From Proteobacteria bacterium SG_bin9 (GTDB taxonomy: Bacteria; Pseudomonadota; Alphaproteobacteria; Rhizobiales; Xanthobacteraceae): DNA of 64,000 bases. The number at the start of each line of letters is the position of its first letter. Positions within the stretch are counted from its first letter, which is position 1. Position numbers and translations under genes: made by a program. The notes under the pieces were generated by a model. That model ran no database searches, was not told the origin of the DNA, and worked only from the letters and a program-made list of their open reading frames with translations. Shown piece after piece: positions 26,485 to 34,202 of this stretch. The stretch covers positions 65,693 through 129,692 of the forward strand of contig LWDM01000023.1 in assembly GCA_002083525.1 (NCBI GenBank), written 5' to 3'.

Positions 26485-27495
26485 CTACTTGGCGGGCATC
26501 GGCACGCGATCGGCGTGGGACTGCTCGACCTCGTCCCAGCTTCCGGTAGCGAGCGAATGCGGCGACGCGGCGTCAGCCGCCGTGCTCCAGCGTAACGGCC
26601 AGGCACCCTCGCGATGGACAACCTTACGCGGCGTGAACTGCCACAGCCGCTCCGCGCCTTTGAAGCTCACTGTGTCCGGCGCGTCCAGCAACACCGCCGC
26701 TTCGCCGGACATTTGCAGGAGATCGCCGGTTGCGAAATCGGCGAACACCAGGCCCGCCTTCGGATTGGCGAGGAGATTGCCGAGCGTGTTGAAGAACTGG
26801 TTGCCGGTGAAATCCGGGATCGTCAGCACGCCGTTCTTCACACGGACGAATCCGGGCTTGCCGCCCCGGTGCGATACATCGATCTGGCGATGCCCGTCTT
26901 CGCGATCGACGTAAGACGTGACGAACAGCGTGTCGGCCCGCGCGATCAGGTTTTGCGCACGCGCGTCGAGGCGATCAAACCGATCGGCGGCGCTGGAAAG
27001 CTGAACGCCCGGATCGCGGCTGAACTCGAACTGCCGCACCGTGATGTATTTCGGGCAATTGCCGAACGAGTGCTCGACCGCAACATCGAATGCGGCCGCG
27101 CTGCTGCGGCGGATCGTGCCGTTCAACCGATTGCGCCGCCGCGTCGAGAGTTCGATGCCAAGCAAGCCGATGGCCTCGCCATCGTCCATTCCCGCATCGG
27201 CCGGATCGGCTGCGTCGCGCCCGAGCGCCACACTCAGCGTGTGCTCGTCCGGCGCTTGCAGGAAGCCGGGCTTCGCCGCACGCAGCGTCGCCCAGGCGTC
27301 TCCGGTCTTATCGACCGATCCGAGAACGACGAACGGCAACTTCGGATAGAACTCGCGATGCTGATCGATCAGATGATCGCGGATCACCCGCTTGCCGATC
27401 TCGCCGAGCCGCTGCGCGACGCCCGCATGCGTCTGCATCGCCACTTCACCGGCGTGCCACGGAGACGCTGCCATTTCTTTTGTTGTTGTTGTCAT
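26485..27495 (-). CDS. Pyridoxamine 5'-phosphate oxidase-related flavin-binding protein
   Basis: A 336-residue protein with two PPOX-like split-barrel halves. The N-terminal part contains QHREFYPKLPFVVLGSVDKTGDAWATL (about 45-70). The second half contains ADTLFVTSYVDREDGHRQIDVSHRGGKPGFV and GNQFFNTLGNLLANPKAGLVF (about 190-250), the segment that binds FMN or a related cofactor. Proteins of this type are annotated as general stress or flavin-nucleotide-binding proteins and their substrates are unknown. GGAG lies 8 nt before the ATG at 27495. It follows the GST gene by 31 nt and is probably co-transcribed with it. Confidence 0.75.
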   Translation of the reverse strand: MTTTTKEMAASPWHAGEVAMQTHAGVAQRLGEIGKRVIRDHLIDQHREFYPKLPFVVLGSVDKTGDAWATLRAAKPGFLQAPDEHTLSVALGRDAADPADAGMDDGEAIGLLGIELSTRRRNRLNGTIRRSSAAAFDVAVEHSFGNCPKYITVRQFEFSRDPGVQLSSAADRFDRLDARAQNLIARADTLFVTSYVDREDGHRQIDVSHRGGKPGFVRVKNGVLTIPDFTGNQFFNTLGNLLANPKAGLVFADFATGDLLQMSGEAAVLLDAPDTVSFKGAERLWQFTPRKVVHREGAWPLRWSTAADAASPHSLATGSWDEVEQSHADRVPMPAK

Positions 27496-27526
27496 AGCCA
27501 CATCTCCGATAGACGGCACGCCAGCG

Positions 27527-28138
27527 TCAGGCGGCGAGGCCGACCTTGTTGACGTCGAACGGGACGAAGCCCGGTAGCGCTTCGATACGACGCATCCACG
27601 CATTGATGTTGGTGTAGGCGGCGAGATCGACGTTCCCTTCCGGCGCGCTGAAGATGTAGCTGTAGAGCGCGACATCGGCGATCGTCGGACGCGAACTCGC
27701 AATCCAGTCTCTGTACTGAAGTTCACCATCGATCAGCTTCAGCACGGTGTGCGCGTTCTTGATCAGCTCAGCCGCATCGTCCGGCAACTTGAACAACACT
27801 TTCAGCCGCGCCCGCGCCGGCCCGCGGTGAAGCTCGCCGGCGGCGACGGACAGCCAGCGCTGGACGGCCGCCGCGCCTTGCGCATCGTCCGGCAGCCAGT
27901 CGGTCTTGCCGAACTTCCTGGCGAGATAGACGAGGATCGCGTTCGAGTCGGAGACGATGACGCCACCGTCGTCGAGCACCGGCACCTGGCCGAACGGATT
28001 GAGTTTCAGGAATTCAGGCCGCTTTTGCGCGCCTGCCATCAGATCGACGTTGATCAGCTCGTGCTGGGCGCCGATCAGCGACAGGAACAGCCGGGCACGG
28101 TGCGAGTGTCCGGAAATCGGGTGAAAGTAGAGCTTCAT
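27527..28138 (-). CDS. Glutathione S-transferase family protein
   Basis: A 203-residue cytosolic GST. The thioredoxin-like N-terminal domain starts [19 protein letters not shown], with Ser/His at the active-site end. The glutathione gamma-glutamyl site is [13 protein letters not shown] near 47-59 followed by [12 protein letters not shown]. The C-terminal helical domain contains [14 protein letters not shown] near 147-160 with the N-capping box. GGAGG precedes the ATG. It probably conjugates or reduces small electrophiles; nothing nearby sets the substrate. Confidence 0.85.
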   Translation of the reverse strand: MKLYFHPISGHSHRARLFLSLIGAQHELINVDLMAGAQKRPEFLKLNPFGQVPVLDDGGVIVSDSNAILVYLARKFGKTDWLPDDAQGAAAVQRWLSVAAGELHRGPARARLKVLFKLPDDAAELIKNAHTVLKLIDGELQYRDWIASSRPTIADVALYSYIFSAPEGNVDLAAYTNINAWMRRIEALPGFVPFDVNKVGLAA

Positions 28139-28254
28139 CGGCGGCCTCCTCCAGGTGTCGGACCAACCGTCCGTCGCCTCTGGAAACCTAGTGGACCGTC
28201 GATGGTATATTAATCCGGTTTAAGCGGAAGGCACTATTGCGTTTTACGAAACAA

Positions 28255-28271
28255 TGGCCGCTCAGCGGCCA
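28255..28271 (-). terminator. Hairpin at the nitrilase stop codon
   Basis: An inverted repeat (28255-28262 with 28264-28271) is centred on the nitrilase TGA. On the minus strand it is followed by TTGTTT, which resembles a weak intrinsic terminator. The effective stem is about 7 bp because the loop must open. Confidence 0.5.
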
Positions 28272-29218
28272 TCGATTGTTTGCACGCCGCTGTTCGAGAA
28301 CACCGGCGGCTTCGGCTGTTCGTCGACGGTGAGGCGGAAGATATCCGGCCGCGCGTAATGCCCGACCACATCGAGGTCGAACTTGCCGCGCGCGACATCA
28401 TCGAGATCGATATCGGCGGTCAAAATGCATTCGCCGTCGTAGTTCGGGCCGGCCAGCACATTGCCGAGCGGGCCGATGATGACGCTGCCGCCGCGCATCA
28501 ACACCGTGTTCGGATCGCTGCCCTGCACCGCCCCGTAGTCAGCGGGATAATCCTTGCGGCGCGCGAACTGACACGCACTCAGCACGAAGGTACGCCCTTC
28601 CAATGCGATGTGCTGCATGGTCGGCTGCCAGCTGTCGCGATCGTCCGCCGTCGGCGCGCAGTAGATGCTGATGCCCTTGGAATACATGGCCATGCGCATC
28701 ATCGGCATGTAGTTTTCCCAGCAGATCACCGCGCCGACCTTGCCGATCGGCGTATCGAACACCGGCAACGTCGAGCCGTCGCCGAAACCCCACACGAGAC
28801 GCTCGGTTGCCGTCGGCATCACCTTGCGATGCTTGCCCATCAACGTGCCGTCCGCCGCGAAAAACAAGACCGTGCAGTAGAGCGTGCCGATATCGCGCTC
28901 GATCACGCCCATGACGACGTAAATGCCGTTGCTGCGCGCGGCGTCCGACAGGCGTTCGGTGATCGGCCCCGGCACGTCGATGGCGCTGTCGAAATAGCGG
29001 CGATACGCCTCGCGATGATCCGGCGCGCGCATGCCGACGGCGAGGCTGAACTGAAGACCCTTCGGATAGGCGGAGATGAAGGCTTCCGGAAACACCACGA
29101 TCCTGGCGCCGGTGGCTTTCGCTTCCGCAATCAGCTTTTCCGCCTTGGCAACGGTCGCTTCCGGATCGAACGCAACGGACGCCGCTTGAACCACGGCTGC
29201 TTTGAACGTGTTCGCCAC
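28262..29218 (-). CDS. Carbon-nitrogen hydrolase, nitrilase family
   Basis: A 318-residue nitrilase-superfamily enzyme with the Glu-Lys-Cys triad: Glu in [14 protein letters not shown] (about 47), Lys in [13 protein letters not shown] (about 130), Cys in [15 protein letters not shown] (about 165). The lengths and the IVVFPEAF and CWENYMP motifs fit branch-1 nitrilases, which convert nitriles to carboxylic acids and ammonia. The start is GTG (29218) with GAGGTGA upstream; no in-frame ATG lies nearby. It is followed by a hairpin at its stop and preceded by the AraC gene in the same direction, a possible local regulator. Confidence 0.88.
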   Translation of the reverse strand: MANTFKAAVVQAASVAFDPEATVAKAEKLIAEAKATGARIVVFPEAFISAYPKGLQFSLAVGMRAPDHREAYRRYFDSAIDVPGPITERLSDAARSNGIYVVMGVIERDIGTLYCTVLFFAADGTLMGKHRKVMPTATERLVWGFGDGSTLPVFDTPIGKVGAVICWENYMPMMRMAMYSKGISIYCAPTADDRDSWQPTMQHIALEGRTFVLSACQFARRKDYPADYGAVQGSDPNTVLMRGGSVIIGPLGNVLAGPNYDGECILTADIDLDDVARGKFDLDVVGHYARPDIFRLTVDEQPKPPVFSNSGVQTIDGR

Positions 29219-29311
29219 GCATCACCTCACTGATTTTTCGCGCGCCACCGTCTCATACCGGCCCGGCGCGCGCAACGAAGCGAGGCTACGGGCCGAAACA
29301 TATCTTCGTCA

Positions 29312-30223
29312 TCACGGCCATGCGGCGTAGGACGGCCGGCTGCGCGCATTCTCGAGCCGCGCCTGCCGCCGATAAACGCCGGGCGATGCACCGCAATACT
29401 TGCGGAAGAAGCGGTTGAAGTAAGCCGGATCGCGGAAGCCGAGACCATAGCCGATCTGCTCCACCGGCAGATCGAGCTGCGCGAGCCGCGTGCGCGCCTC
29501 ATGCACAAGCCGCTCGTGAATGATCGCGCGCGGCCCGCTGCCCCGCTCGCGCTGGCAATGCGCGTGCAATTTGTCGGACGTCACACCGAGCGCCGTCGCA
29601 TACCGCGCGACCGACCAGCCGTCGCGGTAATGCAGCTCGACCATCTGAAGGAAGTTGCCGACGAGCGCCGCGCCGCCACCCCGCGCGCCCGCCTCGTCTT
29701 GATCGTCATGCGATGCGCCGAGACGCCACAGGTGCAGGCACAGCAGCAGCACGTGCGACGAGATCATGCTGGCGCTGCCATGCCCCGGCGTGCGCAGCTC
29801 GGCGGCGATGGCGCGGCACGACTCGCTGATGGCGTCGGCCTGAGGCGCCAGCACATCACCGCTGATCAGCGTGACGCGATCGGTGGTGCGCCGCAGATCG
29901 CGCGCTTCGGCGCTTCCGGCAACGATCTTGATCAGCAGATCATCCTCGACGGACAGCAACAGCCCTTGTGCGCCGGCGCTCGTTTCAATGACCGCATCGA
30001 GATTGCCCGGCAGCCAGAGCAAGGTCGGCGCTTCGATTGTGACGCGGGTCGCTTGCCAGGTGACGGAAGCGCGATCAGACTGGAGCAGCAGCAAGTGCGC
30101 GCGGCGTCCATCCTTCTGCCGGATGGTCCAGGTGCGGGGCGCCAGGGCGGCCGAAAACGCTTCCGCCCGGACCGCCAAGGCGATCCCGACCGGCAAGCCG
30201 ATGATGTCCGGCGACGCCAGCAT
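29312..30223 (-). CDS. AraC family transcriptional regulator
   Basis: A 303-residue regulator. The C-terminal third (about 200-295) holds the double helix-turn-helix. The first HTH is in WSVARYATALGVTSDKLHAHC. The second has the family consensus LPVEQIGYGLGFRDPAYFNRFFRKYCGASPGVYRR. The N-terminal 180 residues form a probable cupin-like sensing domain (LLWLPGNLDAVIETSAG). It is divergent from the liv-type transporter (start 30392) and upstream of the nitrilase on its own strand, so either could be its target. GAGG precedes the ATG. Confidence 0.88.
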   Translation of the reverse strand: MLASPDIIGLPVGIALAVRAEAFSAALAPRTWTIRQKDGRRAHLLLLQSDRASVTWQATRVTIEAPTLLWLPGNLDAVIETSAGAQGLLLSVEDDLLIKIVAGSAEARDLRRTTDRVTLISGDVLAPQADAISESCRAIAAELRTPGHGSASMISSHVLLLCLHLWRLGASHDDQDEAGARGGGAALVGNFLQMVELHYRDGWSVARYATALGVTSDKLHAHCQRERGSGPRAIIHERLVHEARTRLAQLDLPVEQIGYGLGFRDPAYFNRFFRKYCGASPGVYRRQARLENARSRPSYAAWP

Positions 30224-30391
30224 CGTGCCTCACTGAGACGAAACGCCGCCGAAAGCGGCTACAGATTACCAGTACTGTACAATCTTTCCCCGGTTTCGTC
30301 CAATTCCAAGCCTCCTATAACCTCCCCTAACGTTTGGCCATTCACGAGCGCGAGCCAACCGCGCCGGTCAACACATTCTGGAGGACGTCAC

Positions 30392-31615
30392 ATGAGGACC
30401 ACCATGACCCGCCGCGGCGGGCTACTCGCCGGTGTCTGCGCTGCTGTATTCGGATTGATTGCAACCGCCGAGGCGCAGACCTCGCTCAAGATCGGCTACG
30501 CGATTTCGCGCACCGGCCCGAACACGGGCGGTGCCGCCGTCACCACGATTCCGAACTACGAGCTGTGGGTGAAGGAAGTGAACGCCGCCGGCGGCATCAA
30601 GCTCGGCGACAAGCGCGTGCCGATCGAGGTCGTCCAGTACGACGACCGCTCGAACGCCGAAGAAGCCGTGCGCGCGCTCGAGCGTCTGATCAATCAGGAC
30701 AAGGTCGATTTCATCCTGCCGCCGTGGGGCACGGGCCTCAACCTCGCCGTCGGCCCGACGCTCAACCGCGAAGGCTATCCGCATATCGCCTCCACCGCCG
30801 TGACCGACCGCGCGCCGGAACTGGCGAAGCGCTGGCCGAACAGCTTCTGGCTGCTCGGCACCAGCGCCGATGCATCGAAGTCGCTGGTCGAACTGCTGTC
30901 CAAGTTGCGCGACGAAAAGAAGATCGGCGATACGGTGGCGATGATCAGCATCGCCGACGGTTTCGGCATCGATCTGTCGGCCGCCGGCCGCAAGGCGCTG
31001 ACGGATGCGAAGTTCAAGCTCGCCTACGACAAGACCTATCCGATCGGCACGCAGGATCTCGCGCCGCTGATCAACGAAGTGAAGGCGCTCAACCCGGATG
31101 TGTTCATCGCCTTCAGCTATCCGCCGGATACGCTCGCCATCACCGAGCAGGCGCGCATCGCCGGCCTCAGCCCGAAGGTGTTCTACACCGGCGTCGGCAC
31201 AGCCTTCCCGCTCTATCGCCAGCGCTTCGGCAAGAACATCGAAGGCGTGATGGGCATCGGCGGCTGGAGCGGCGACAGCCCGGCGATCAAGGACTATCTC
31301 GCCAAGCACAAGGCCTCTGCCGCGAACGGCGCCGAGCCGGATCGCTGGGCGAGCGCCGTCACCTACGCCGGCCTGCAGATGTTGCAGCAAGCGATCGAAA
31401 AGGTCGGCAAGGTCGATCGCGCGGCGGTCATCAAGGAATTGCAGACCGGCACCTTCGACACCGTCATCGGCAAAGTGAAACTCGAGAACAACATGCCGAC
31501 GCGTTACTGGTGGGTTGGCCAGTGGCAGGACGGCGAGTTCTACGGCATTTCGCCCGCCGGCAACGAGGGCGCGCGCAAAGCCATCGTGCCGAAGCCGGCG
31601 TGGGTCACGCAGTAA
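30392..31615 (+). CDS. ABC transporter substrate-binding protein, branched-chain amino acid type
   Basis: A 407-residue LivK/Peripla_BP_6 protein. The signal peptide covers residues 1-29 (GVCAAVFGLIATAEAQ). The mature part starts SLKIGYAISRTGPNTGGAA and continues with VVQYDDRSNAEEAVRALERLINQDKVDFILPPWGTG, typical of the family. GGAGG lies 8 nt before the ATG at 30392. The downstream genes give the rest of the transporter and an aldehyde dehydrogenase, so the ligand may be an aromatic or other carboxylate rather than an amino acid (inference). Confidence 0.9.
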   Translation: MRTTMTRRGGLLAGVCAAVFGLIATAEAQTSLKIGYAISRTGPNTGGAAVTTIPNYELWVKEVNAAGGIKLGDKRVPIEVVQYDDRSNAEEAVRALERLINQDKVDFILPPWGTGLNLAVGPTLNREGYPHIASTAVTDRAPELAKRWPNSFWLLGTSADASKSLVELLSKLRDEKKIGDTVAMISIADGFGIDLSAAGRKALTDAKFKLAYDKTYPIGTQDLAPLINEVKALNPDVFIAFSYPPDTLAITEQARIAGLSPKVFYTGVGTAFPLYRQRFGKNIEGVMGIGGWSGDSPAIKDYLAKHKASAANGAEPDRWASAVTYAGLQMLQQAIEKVGKVDRAAVIKELQTGTFDTVIGKVKLENNMPTRYWWVGQWQDGEFYGISPAGNEGARKAIVPKPAWVTQ

Positions 31616-31651
31616 GAACGCGCGTCACTCGAAGACTGATCGGCTTGAATC

Positions 31652-32521
31652 ATGGCGAACGCCATCCTGACCGGCTTGATGCTGGGCGGCATGTACGCGC
31701 TCACCGCAATGGGGCTCACGCTCCAGTACGGTGTGGCGCGGATCATGAACCTCTCCTACGGCGAATTCCTGATCGCCGCTGCCTTTGCATCGCACTGGCT
31801 CTTCACCGGATGGGCGCTGAGCCCGTTCGTGGGGCTGGCGTTCGTCGTGCCCGCCGCCTTCATCGTCAATCTCGTCATCTACAAGGTTCTGCTGACGCCG
31901 CTGGTGCGGCGCGCCAAGACCCGCGATGCGCTTGAGGTCGACAGCATCCTCGCGACCTTTGGGCTCACCTTCATCGTGCAGGGTTCGATGCTGTCGCTGT
32001 TCGGCGGCGCCTATTACAGCTACTCGTTCCTCGCCTACCCGGTGAACTTCCTCGGCGAGATTGTTGCAGCCAACCGCCTCGCCGCGTTGTCGATCGCCAT
32101 CGTCATCGGCATCACGCTCTATCTGGCGCTGACCAAGACCCGCGCCGGCACGGCCGTTCGTGCGGTGGCAGTCGATCCCGTTGCCGCGCAGCTTGTCGCG
32201 ATCGACGTGCCGCGCACATCTGCACTGACGTTTGCGCTCGGCGGCGCGCTGGTGGCTGCCGCCGGCGTGCTGGTCAGCACCTTCCTCACCTTCAACGCGT
32301 CGTCCGGCGTGGTGTTCACGATGAAGGCGCTGATCATCGTGGTCATGGGCGGTGTCGGTAACATCCTCGGCTGCCTGGTCGCAGGCCTGTTGCTCGGCGT
32401 CAGCGAAGCGCTGGTCTCGGCCTTCGTCGATCCGGGCCTGACGCTTGCCGTCAACTTCGCGCTCTTTCTCATCGTTCTGCTGGTCAAGCCCGCCGGACTG
32501 TTCGGGCGGGCGACACGATGA
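31652..32521 (+). CDS. Branched-chain amino acid ABC transporter permease LivH-type
   Basis: A 289-residue permease with about eight hydrophobic segments. It begins with the family pattern ILTGLMLGGMYALTAMGLTLQYGVARIMNLSYGEFL. The EAA-like cytoplasmic loop reads KTRAGTAVRAVAVDPVAAQLVAID. The later segment MKALIIVVMGGVGNILGC is the LivH glycine-rich motif. It lies 36 nt after the binding-protein gene and overlaps livM by 4 nt (ATGA). Confidence 0.9.
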   Translation: MANAILTGLMLGGMYALTAMGLTLQYGVARIMNLSYGEFLIAAAFASHWLFTGWALSPFVGLAFVVPAAFIVNLVIYKVLLTPLVRRAKTRDALEVDSILATFGLTFIVQGSMLSLFGGAYYSYSFLAYPVNFLGEIVAANRLAALSIAIVIGITLYLALTKTRAGTAVRAVAVDPVAAQLVAIDVPRTSALTFALGGALVAAAGVLVSTFLTFNASSGVVFTMKALIIVVMGGVGNILGCLVAGLLLGVSEALVSAFVDPGLTLAVNFALFLIVLLVKPAGLFGRATR

Positions 32522-33459
32522 CGATGCGCACGATCATACTTGGTGCGATTGCGCTGGCGGCGCTGGTCTTGCTGGCCTTCGTTCCGCGCCTCGCCAATGC
32601 CTACTATCTCGCGCTCGCCATCGGCCTCTTGCAGTACACCGTGCTTGCCACCGCATGGGGCTTGTTCTCCGGGCCGACACGATATGTGTCGCTGGCGACG
32701 ACGGCGTTCTTCGGCGTCGGCGCTTATACGGTCGCGGTGCTGGGCGAAGTTTTGCCCTGGCCCCTGGTTCTGCTGATCGCCGCAAGTCTCGGCGCTGTTT
32801 TGGCAGCGATTGTCGGCCTGTCGACCTTGCGGCTGAGCGGCGTCTACTTCGTCATCTTCACCTTCGGCCTCGCCGAACTGATCAAACAGCTCGTCGTCTG
32901 GTTCGAGGTCAACAAGTCGCGCGTGCTCGGGCGCTACGTCTTCGTCAACATCACGCAGAGCGACATCTACTGGCAGCTGCTGATCCTTGCGGTGATCGTG
33001 TTCCTGATCGGCTGGCTGATCGCGCGCTCGCGGCTCGGCTTCGCGCTACGCATCATCGGCGAAGACGAAACCGTCGCGACCCATTGCGGCATCAACACCA
33101 CCATCGCCAAGGTGATGCTGTTCACGGTCAGCGCCACCGTGATGACGGTGGTCGGCGCCATCATGGCGCCGCGCTGGACCTACATCGAGCCGGCGATCGC
33201 CTTCAACTCGACCATCTCGTTCCTGGTTCTCATCATGGCGCTGCTCGGCGGCGCGCACCGGCTGTGGGGACCCGTGCTCGGCGCCGTGCCGCTGACCTTG
33301 CTGTTCGAGGTGCTGAGCGCGCGCTTCCCGAACACGTTCACCATCATCCTCGGCTGCATCTTCCTCGTCATCGTCTACCTGCTGCCGCGCGGCGTTGCCG
33401 GCGTGATCGAGGGCACACGCGCCAAAATCAGCGCGCGCATGGAAAAGGTGCCGGCATGA
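32518..33459 (+). CDS. Branched-chain amino acid ABC transporter permease LivM-type
   Basis: A 313-residue permease. Typical LivM features are YYLALAIGLLQYTVLATAWGL near the N-terminus, LRLSGVYFVIFTFGLAELI near 102-120, and ALRIIGEDETVATHCGINT near 176-194 (the coupling loop, usually AIRENExAA). The segment ISFLVLIMALLGGAHRLWGPVLGA closes the core. It overlaps both neighbours by 4 nt (ATGA), which indicates tight translational coupling. Confidence 0.9.
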   Translation: MTMRTIILGAIALAALVLLAFVPRLANAYYLALAIGLLQYTVLATAWGLFSGPTRYVSLATTAFFGVGAYTVAVLGEVLPWPLVLLIAASLGAVLAAIVGLSTLRLSGVYFVIFTFGLAELIKQLVVWFEVNKSRVLGRYVFVNITQSDIYWQLLILAVIVFLIGWLIARSRLGFALRIIGEDETVATHCGINTTIAKVMLFTVSATVMTVVGAIMAPRWTYIEPAIAFNSTISFLVLIMALLGGAHRLWGPVLGAVPLTLLFEVLSARFPNTFTIILGCIFLVIVYLLPRGVAGVIEGTRAKISARMEKVPA

Positions 33460-34202
33460 GCGACGCGCGCGCACCTGTGTTGCAGGTCGAAGGACTCACC
33501 CGCGCCTTCGGCGGCCTCGTCGCCGTCAACGGACTTACGTTCAATGTGGCCGAAGGCGAAATCCTCGGCCTGCTCGGCCCGAACGGATCGGGCAAGACCA
33601 CGGCGCTCAATTTGATGTCGGGCGTGCTGCGGCCGGACTCCGGCGTCATTCGTTTGAAGGGGCAGGACATTGCCGGTCTTCCCTCGTACCGGATCGCGCG
33701 GCTCGGCCTCGCCCGCACGTTCCAGCTCGTGCGCGTGCTCGACGGCATGGACTGCCGCGAGAACATTCTCGCCGGCCTTACCTTCCACAAGCCGCATCTC
33801 TCCGAGGCGGACAGCAACGCGCGGGTTCTGACGCTGCTGAGCCGGGTCGGCCTCGGCGGACAAGAGCGACGCCCGGCCGCCGATCTCACCTACATCGACC
33901 GCAAGCGTCTCGAACTCGCCCGCGCGCTGGCAGCCAAACCGACGCTGCTGCTGCTCGACGAGTGGCTGGCCGGTCTCAATCCATCCGAGCTGACGATCGG
34001 CATCGATCTGATCCGCTCGCTCAAGAACGAAGGCATCACCATCATCCTGGTCGAGCATGTCATGGCCGCCGTGCGCGCGCTGTGCGACCGCTGCGTGGTC
34101 ATGAGCAGCGGCCGCAAGATCGCCGAAGGATCGACGGCCGACGTGCTGTCCAACGCCGCGGTCGTCGAGGCTTACCTTGGTGGAGCGGCCGCCGATGCTT
34201 AA
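33456..34202 (+). CDS. ABC transporter ATP-binding protein LivG-type
   Basis: A 248-residue ABC ATPase. Walker A is GPNGSGKTT near residues 43-51 and the Q-loop is ARTFQLVRVLDGM. The signature region reads LTYIDRKRLELARALA where LivG proteins normally have LSYGQQRRLEIARAL, so the central glycine-glutamine is replaced. Walker B reads LLLLDEWLAGLNP, with W in place of the usual P. The switch His is in ILVEHVMAAV. The start at 33456 follows from the ATGA overlap with livM. The altered signature could be a lineage variant still competent for ATP hydrolysis. Confidence 0.88.
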   Translation: MSDARAPVLQVEGLTRAFGGLVAVNGLTFNVAEGEILGLLGPNGSGKTTALNLMSGVLRPDSGVIRLKGQDIAGLPSYRIARLGLARTFQLVRVLDGMDCRENILAGLTFHKPHLSEADSNARVLTLLSRVGLGGQERRPAADLTYIDRKRLELARALAAKPTLLLLDEWLAGLNPSELTIGIDLIRSLKNEGITIILVEHVMAAVRALCDRCVVMSSGRKIAEGSTADVLSNAAVVEAYLGGAAADA

